A stretch of 9,648 bases of DNA, from the NCBI GenBank assembly GCA_030428825.1, contig JAUIEL010000224.1, positions 1 through 9,648 of the forward strand, written 5' to 3'. The notes below the pieces were generated by a model. It saw nothing but the letters and a program-made list of their open reading frames with translations, ran no database searches and had not been told where the DNA came from. The stretch comes from a bacterium. Its GTDB lineage: Bacteria > Planctomycetota > B15-G4 > JADJEK01. Shown here one piece after another: positions 6,975-9,648 of this stretch (within the stretch, counting starts at the first letter, position 1; the number at the start of each line of letters is the position of its first letter). The translations under genes and the position numbers were made by a program.

Positions 6975-7423
6975 GCGCCGGCCGACGGGGGGGCGCCGCG
7001 CTGGTCGCCCTCGTCCTCGCCGCGGCGCCGGCCGCGCTCGGCCAGGGAGGCGCCGCGGAGGACCGGGACGCGCTCTGGGACCGGGGCCACCGCCTCTACC
7101 AGCAGGACGAGCTCGACGCGGCGGAGGAGGCGTTCCGGACCGCCGAGGCGCTCGGCCCGCACTGGTACGGCGCGCTGATGCTCGGCGCGATCGCCGAGCG
7201 CCGGTTCGAGTTCCGCCGCGCGCTCGCCGAGTACCGCCGCGCGGTCGAGCTCGACCCGACTCGCGACGCCACGCGGGACGAAGTGGCGCGCGTCGAGGCG
7301 ATCCTCTCCGACCTCGAACGGTTCCGCGACGCGGACCGAAGACTCGGGCGGGAGCTGGGGATCGTCGTCACCGTCGCGACGGCGGGAGCGGCGTTGGCGC
7401 TGCTCCTCGCGATCCGGGGATAG
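6971..7423 (+). CDS. Small membrane-anchored TPR protein
   Basis: A 150-aa protein of unknown specific function. An N-terminal hydrophobic segment ending AAPAALGQGG (about 8-24) looks like a signal peptide or anchor. Residues 32-65 and 66-97 form two tetratricopeptide repeats: LYQQDELDAAEEAFRTAEAL, then AIAERRFEFRRALAEYRRAV closing on ELDP. A charged helix (about 100-128) precedes a C-terminal membrane segment (131-148, IVVTVATAGAALALLLAI). The TPRs probably lie outside the cytoplasmic face, if the signal is cleaved, and bind another protein; the gene-neighbour products are obvious candidates. The ATG overlaps the preceding stop (ATGA at 6971-6974), with GAGG seven bases upstream, so translation is likely coupled. 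It is the last gene of the plus-strand unit, and its stop lies ten bases before the first arm of a long inverted repeat. Confidence 0.82.
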   Translation: MSAGRRGGAALVALVLAAAPAALGQGGAAEDRDALWDRGHRLYQQDELDAAEEAFRTAEALGPHWYGALMLGAIAERRFEFRRALAEYRRAVELDPTRDATRDEVARVEAILSDLERFRDADRRLGRELGIVVTVATAGAALALLLAIRG

Positions 7424-7432
7424 GGGAAGAGG

Positions 7433-7468
7433 AGGAAGGAGAGGAACGAGAGGAAGGAAAGGAAGGAG
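7433..7468 (+). repeat. 9-bp purine tandem repeat, left array (four units)
   Basis: Four 9-bp units: AGGAAGGAG, AGGAACGAG, AGGAAGGAA, AGGAAGGAG, followed by a partial fifth (AGG). The bases 7448-7470 are also a perfect 23-nt mirror repeat centred on 7459. The array starts ten bases after the TPR-gene stop. Confidence 0.9.
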
Positions 7469-7565
7469 AGGCCGGAGGGCGTGACCGCCCCCCGATCGTG
7501 TCACCGGGCACCGACATCCCTCCGACGCCCGGACCTCGAGCCTCGACGCGCGGATCGAGCACCCT

Positions 7566-7610
7566 CTCCTTCCTCTCCTTCCTTTCCTTCCTCTCGTTCC
7601 TCTCCTTCCT
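7566..7610 (+). repeat. 9-bp pyrimidine tandem repeat, right array (five units)
   Basis: Five units in a row: CTCCTTCCT, CTCCTTCCT, TTCCTTCCT, CTCGTTCCT, CTCCTTCCT. It is the inverted counterpart of the left array with one extra unit on the loop side. On the plus strand one frame reads as repeated Ser-Phe-Leu, a by-product of the 9-bp period. Confidence 0.9.
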
Positions 7611-7618
7611 TCCCCCAA

Positions 7619-7657
7619 CGAACCGGGGCGCCGACCTCGCGGTCGGCGCCCCGTTCG
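7619..7657. terminator. Strong GC hairpin between convergent genes, possible bidirectional terminator
   Basis: CGAAC (7619-7623), a bulged C at 7624 and GGGGCGCCGACC (7625-7636) pair with GGTCGGCGCCCC (7641-7652) and GTTCG (7653-7657) around a TCGC loop: 17 pairs with one bulge. No T-run follows on either strand, so it is not a textbook intrinsic terminator, but its place between converging genes fits a shared 3'-end structure. Confidence 0.5.
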
Positions 7658-7659
7658 CT

Positions 7660-7676
7660 GGCGCTCGTCGAGCGCC
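7660..7676. terminator. Second small hairpin downstream of the HEAT gene
   Basis: GGCGCTC (7660-7666) pairs with GAGCGCC (7670-7676) around GTC: seven pairs with no T-run. It is the first hairpin met by transcripts leaving the minus-strand HEAT gene, whose stop is at 7697-7699. With the larger hairpin beside it, it may form a tandem 3'-end structure. Confidence 0.35.
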
Positions 7677-7696
7677 TCGACGTTCCGATCTCTCGA

Positions 7697-9648
7697 TCAG
7701 AGGATGTCGAGGACCTCGTACAGCGCCGGGACGACCGTGCGGTAGTTCGAGCCCTCGGCGAGGCGCACGTTCCACGGCAGTCGCGTCTTCTCGCCGATCA
7801 GGCCGATGGCGACGCAGCCGAACGCGCGGGCGAGGCCCGGCGCACGCTTGTCGGCCACCAGCTCCTGGAGCGGCTGGATCGCGCTCTTGTCGCCGATGAG
7901 ACCGATCGCCTTCGCCATCGAGGAGATGACGTTCAGCGTCTTGGCCTCCTTCAGCGCGTCGAGCAGGATCGGCATCGCCTCGACGTCGCCCTGGAGACCG
8001 AGCGAAGTCGCGACCTGGAGGCGCATCTTCGGGTCACGGTTGTCGAGGACGAGCTTCCGCAGGGTCTCGAGCGACTCGCCGTACCGCATCATCCCGAGGG
8101 AGACCGCGAGGTACCCCTTCAGGTTCACGTCGTGCGTGTCGAGCAGCTCCTCGAACAGCATCTCGCCGGACGCGCTGGCGTTCAGGAGGCCGAGGCCGAT
8201 CGCGAACGCCGACTTGAACGACGGGTTGTTGCTGTCCTCGAACGCCTCGATCAGCTTGGTGATGATCGCGACCTTCGTGCTCGACGCGTCGCCGTACTCG
8301 CGACCGAGGAGCGCCAGCGAGAGGCCGGCCCACGGCTGGTGCGTCTTCGTCTTCGGCTTGGTGAGCTCCTTGACGAAGAAGCCGTTCAGCTCGTTCAGCA
8401 GCTTCTCGTGCGCACCCGGATCCTTGGCCGCGCGGCCGCCGATCTGGGCCAGCGCGATGAAGGCGAAGTGCCGCGCCTGCTGGTTCTTGCTCTCCTTGAT
8501 CATCTCGATCAGCTCGTCGACGACCTCCATGTCCTCCGGCTTGGCGAGGACACCGAGGGCGATGACGCAAGACTCCGCCATGCGGATGTCGGTCTTGCGC
8601 CCCTTCGCCAGCGTGAGCAGATCGGGGACGAGGTGCTCGGACTCCGGCGCCAGCCGCGCGAGCGCGATCGGCACCTGAGCCGCGGTCGTCCGGTCGAGCT
8701 TGCTGTCCTTCAGGAGGTCGGCCAGGAAGCTGACGATCTCCTCCTTCCGCTCGCTGAACATGCCGAGCGAGAGGATGGACATCGACCGGATGTCGATCTC
8801 GGAGTTCTTGTTCTTCTTCACGGTGTCGATCAGGACGTCGACCGTCTCCGGCGAGCCGATGTAGCCGAGCGCCACCGCCGCGAACGCGCGATGGAGGCTC
8901 TGGATCGTGCCCCGCTCGTTGAGCAGCTTCCGCCCCTCGGAGGTGTCGCTCAGGATCTCCACCAGCGCGGGGACCGCGTCGATGCTCCCGAGGACGCCGA
9001 GCGAGAGGATGGCCGAGTGCTGGACCGTCTGGTTCTTGTTGCCGAGCGCGGCCGTGATGTCCTCGAGGACGACGGACGCGGACTCGGTCCGAACCATGCG
9101 GCCGAGCGCGAGGACGGCCGAGTCGACGATGTCCGCGTCGTCCTCGCCGAGGACGCTGCGGAGGATCGGGACGAGCTGCGCGTTCACCTCGTCCGCCGAC
9201 GGGCGCTTCGAGGTGTTCGCCGTCTCGCGACGACCCATGCCGGTGAGGAACGCCGCGCCGCCCGACTTCACCGCGCCCGCGCCGAGGCGCGCGCGGAGAT
9301 CGAGGTAGCGGTCCTTGTTGTTCTCCCACCAGAACTGCCACTGCTCGAACCCTTCGCCGGGGCGGTTCTTCTTGCCGCCGCCGCCGCCGGCCGTGACCGG
9401 GCCGCGCGGGCCGCCGCCGCCGCCACCGGGGGCGCCGGGGCCGGAACCGGGCGTCTGCGGGCCGCCGCCGGGGCCGGGGGTCGAGGGACCGCCGGGGCCG
9501 GGCGTCGTCGGGCCGCCGCCGGTCGGGCCTCCGGTGCCGGGGCCGGCGCCCTCTCCGGGCGGGACGGTGTCACCGGGGCCTCGGTACGAACCGCCGTGAC
9601 CGCTCAGGTCTCCGGCGAGGAGGAAGATGCCGCCGAGCGCGCTCGCGG
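7697..9648 (-). CDS. Secreted HEAT-repeat protein with Pro/Gly linker (N-terminus cut by window)
   Basis: 649 codons are visible and the frame is open to the right edge, so only the first part of the signal peptide is missing. Counting from the first full codon (9646), residues 1-13 are the end of a hydrophobic signal (ASALGGIFLLAG). GHGGSYRGPGDTVPPG follows at 16-31, then a Pro/Gly-rich linker (to about 96) and an aromatic block FEQWQFWWENNKDRYLDL (99-116). From about 150 to 630 there are roughly a dozen HEAT-like helical repeats with recurring [AS]LGxLG or IGLIG endings. The C-terminus ends RTVVPALYEVLDIL. A GTG at 9271 is an internal valine, since the signal and linker upstream are in frame. 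HEAT solenoids bind proteins; this one should be exported. From memory the motif set recurs in Planctomycetota proteins of unknown role. It converges on the TPR gene. Confidence 0.85.
   Translation of the reverse strand, partial: ASALGGIFLLAGDLSGHGGSYRGPGDTVPPGEGAGPGTGGPTGGGPTTPGPGGPSTPGPGGGPQTPGSGPGAPGGGGGGPRGPVTAGGGGGKKNRPGEGFEQWQFWWENNKDRYLDLRARLGAGAVKSGGAAFLTGMGRRETANTSKRPSADEVNAQLVPILRSVLGEDDADIVDSAVLALGRMVRTESASVVLEDITAALGNKNQTVQHSAILSLGVLGSIDAVPALVEILSDTSEGRKLLNERGTIQSLHRAFAAVALGYIGSPETVDVLIDTVKKNKNSEIDIRSMSILSLGMFSERKEEIVSFLADLLKDSKLDRTTAAQVPIALARLAPESEHLVPDLLTLAKGRKTDIRMAESCVIALGVLAKPEDMEVVDELIEMIKESKNQQARHFAFIALAQIGGRAAKDPGAHEKLLNELNGFFVKELTKPKTKTHQPWAGLSLALLGREYGDASSTKVAIITKLIEAFEDSNNPSFKSAFAIGLGLLNASASGEMLFEELLDTHDVNLKGYLAVSLGMMRYGESLETLRKLVLDNRDPKMRLQVATSLGLQGDVEAMPILLDALKEAKTLNVISSMAKAIGLIGDKSAIQPLQELVADKRAPGLARAFGCVAIGLIGEKTRLPWNVRLAEGSNYRTVVPALYEVLDIL
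9440..9514 (-). repeat. Tandem GP-x-TPG-x-G coding repeat in the linker of the HEAT protein
   Basis: Within the linker, three near-identical 8-residue units, GPTTPGPG, GPSTPGPG and GPQTPGSG, occur at visible residues 45-52, 53-60 and 62-69. This is a flexible, probably extended spacer, and its repetitive DNA is prone to length changes. Confidence 0.75.

Larger units (their letters stand above)
7433..7610. repeat. Perfect 39-bp inverted repeat with 100-nt loop
   Basis: Arm 7433-7471 (purine apart from one C) is the exact reverse complement of 7572-7610 (pyrimidine apart from one G), with a 100-base loop at 7472-7571. In RNA the stem could add a G-U wobble and one more pair (7432/7611, 7431/7612). 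The arms are 9-bp tandem arrays, and the variant units match in mirror order, so one arm is an inverted copy of the other. The loop holds smaller inverted repeats: GGGCG/CGCCC (7477-7490) and CCGGGC/GCCCGG (7504-7532). I see no coding signal in the loop. It lies between convergent genes, so a termination or mRNA-stability role is plausible but unproven. Confidence 0.9.

Noticed and set aside
7433..7610. CRISPR array or insertion-sequence ends
   Set aside because: The units are 9-bp direct tandems without spacers, and the 100-nt interior has no transposase or evident target-site duplication.
7498..7899. Plus-strand frame with a Ser-Phe-Leu repeat
   Set aside because: The repeat follows from the 9-bp DNA period, there is no good ribosome binding site, and the frame runs into the antisense of the HEAT gene.
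9315..9599. Proline-rich plus-strand frame of 94 codons
   Set aside because: It is the antisense of the Pro/Gly linker of the HEAT protein, which is in frame with the signal peptide and HEAT repeats.

Overview
This is a very GC-rich, gene-dense bacterial stretch with no tRNA, rRNA, CRISPR, transposase or phage gene visible. The best lineage clue is the right-hand protein: a secreted HEAT-repeat protein whose mature N-terminus reads GHGGSYRGPGDTVPPG, followed by a Pro/Gly-rich linker. From memory, that architecture recurs in Planctomycetota, largely in uncultured high-GC members. The esterase-like protein in the middle also has a planctomycete-style C-terminal beta domain. The assignment is an inference without a database search.

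Layout. (1) Positions 1-3262, minus strand: a tightly packed operon read right to left. It holds dxr (non-mevalonate isoprenoid synthesis), an RseP-type intramembrane metalloprotease with about four PDZ-like modules, and the N-terminal part of a UbiA-superfamily prenyltransferase that runs off the left edge. dxr makes isoprenoid precursors and UbiA enzymes consume prenyl diphosphates, so the operon has a membrane and isoprenoid theme. (2) An 87-bp divergent gap, then a plus-strand NUDIX hydrolase with an N-terminal zinc ribbon (3350-3913). (3) A plus-strand three-gene unit (4027-7423), preceded by a good sigma70-like promoter: a secreted alpha/beta-hydrolase-like protein that appears to have lost its catalytic Ser and His, a polytopic membrane protein fused to a spermidine-synthase-like domain, and a small membrane-anchored TPR protein. 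The genes overlap or abut, so they are probably cotranscribed and may work together at the envelope; the function is unknown. (4) A 273-bp convergent intergenic region (7424-7696) full of structure: a perfect 39-bp inverted repeat made of 9-bp purine tandem units flanking a 100-nt loop, followed by two GC hairpins. (5) Positions 7697-9648, minus strand: the HEAT-repeat protein, truncated at its extreme N-terminus by the window edge.

Most of the window is ordinary housekeeping and lineage-specific material. The items most worth checking are the convergent-intergenic inverted repeat, the apparently dead hydrolase and its membrane partners, the missing canonical start codon of the synthase-like gene (GTA where GTG would be expected), and the expanded PDZ region of RseP. 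I saw no clear defence, mobile or otherwise dramatic new system.
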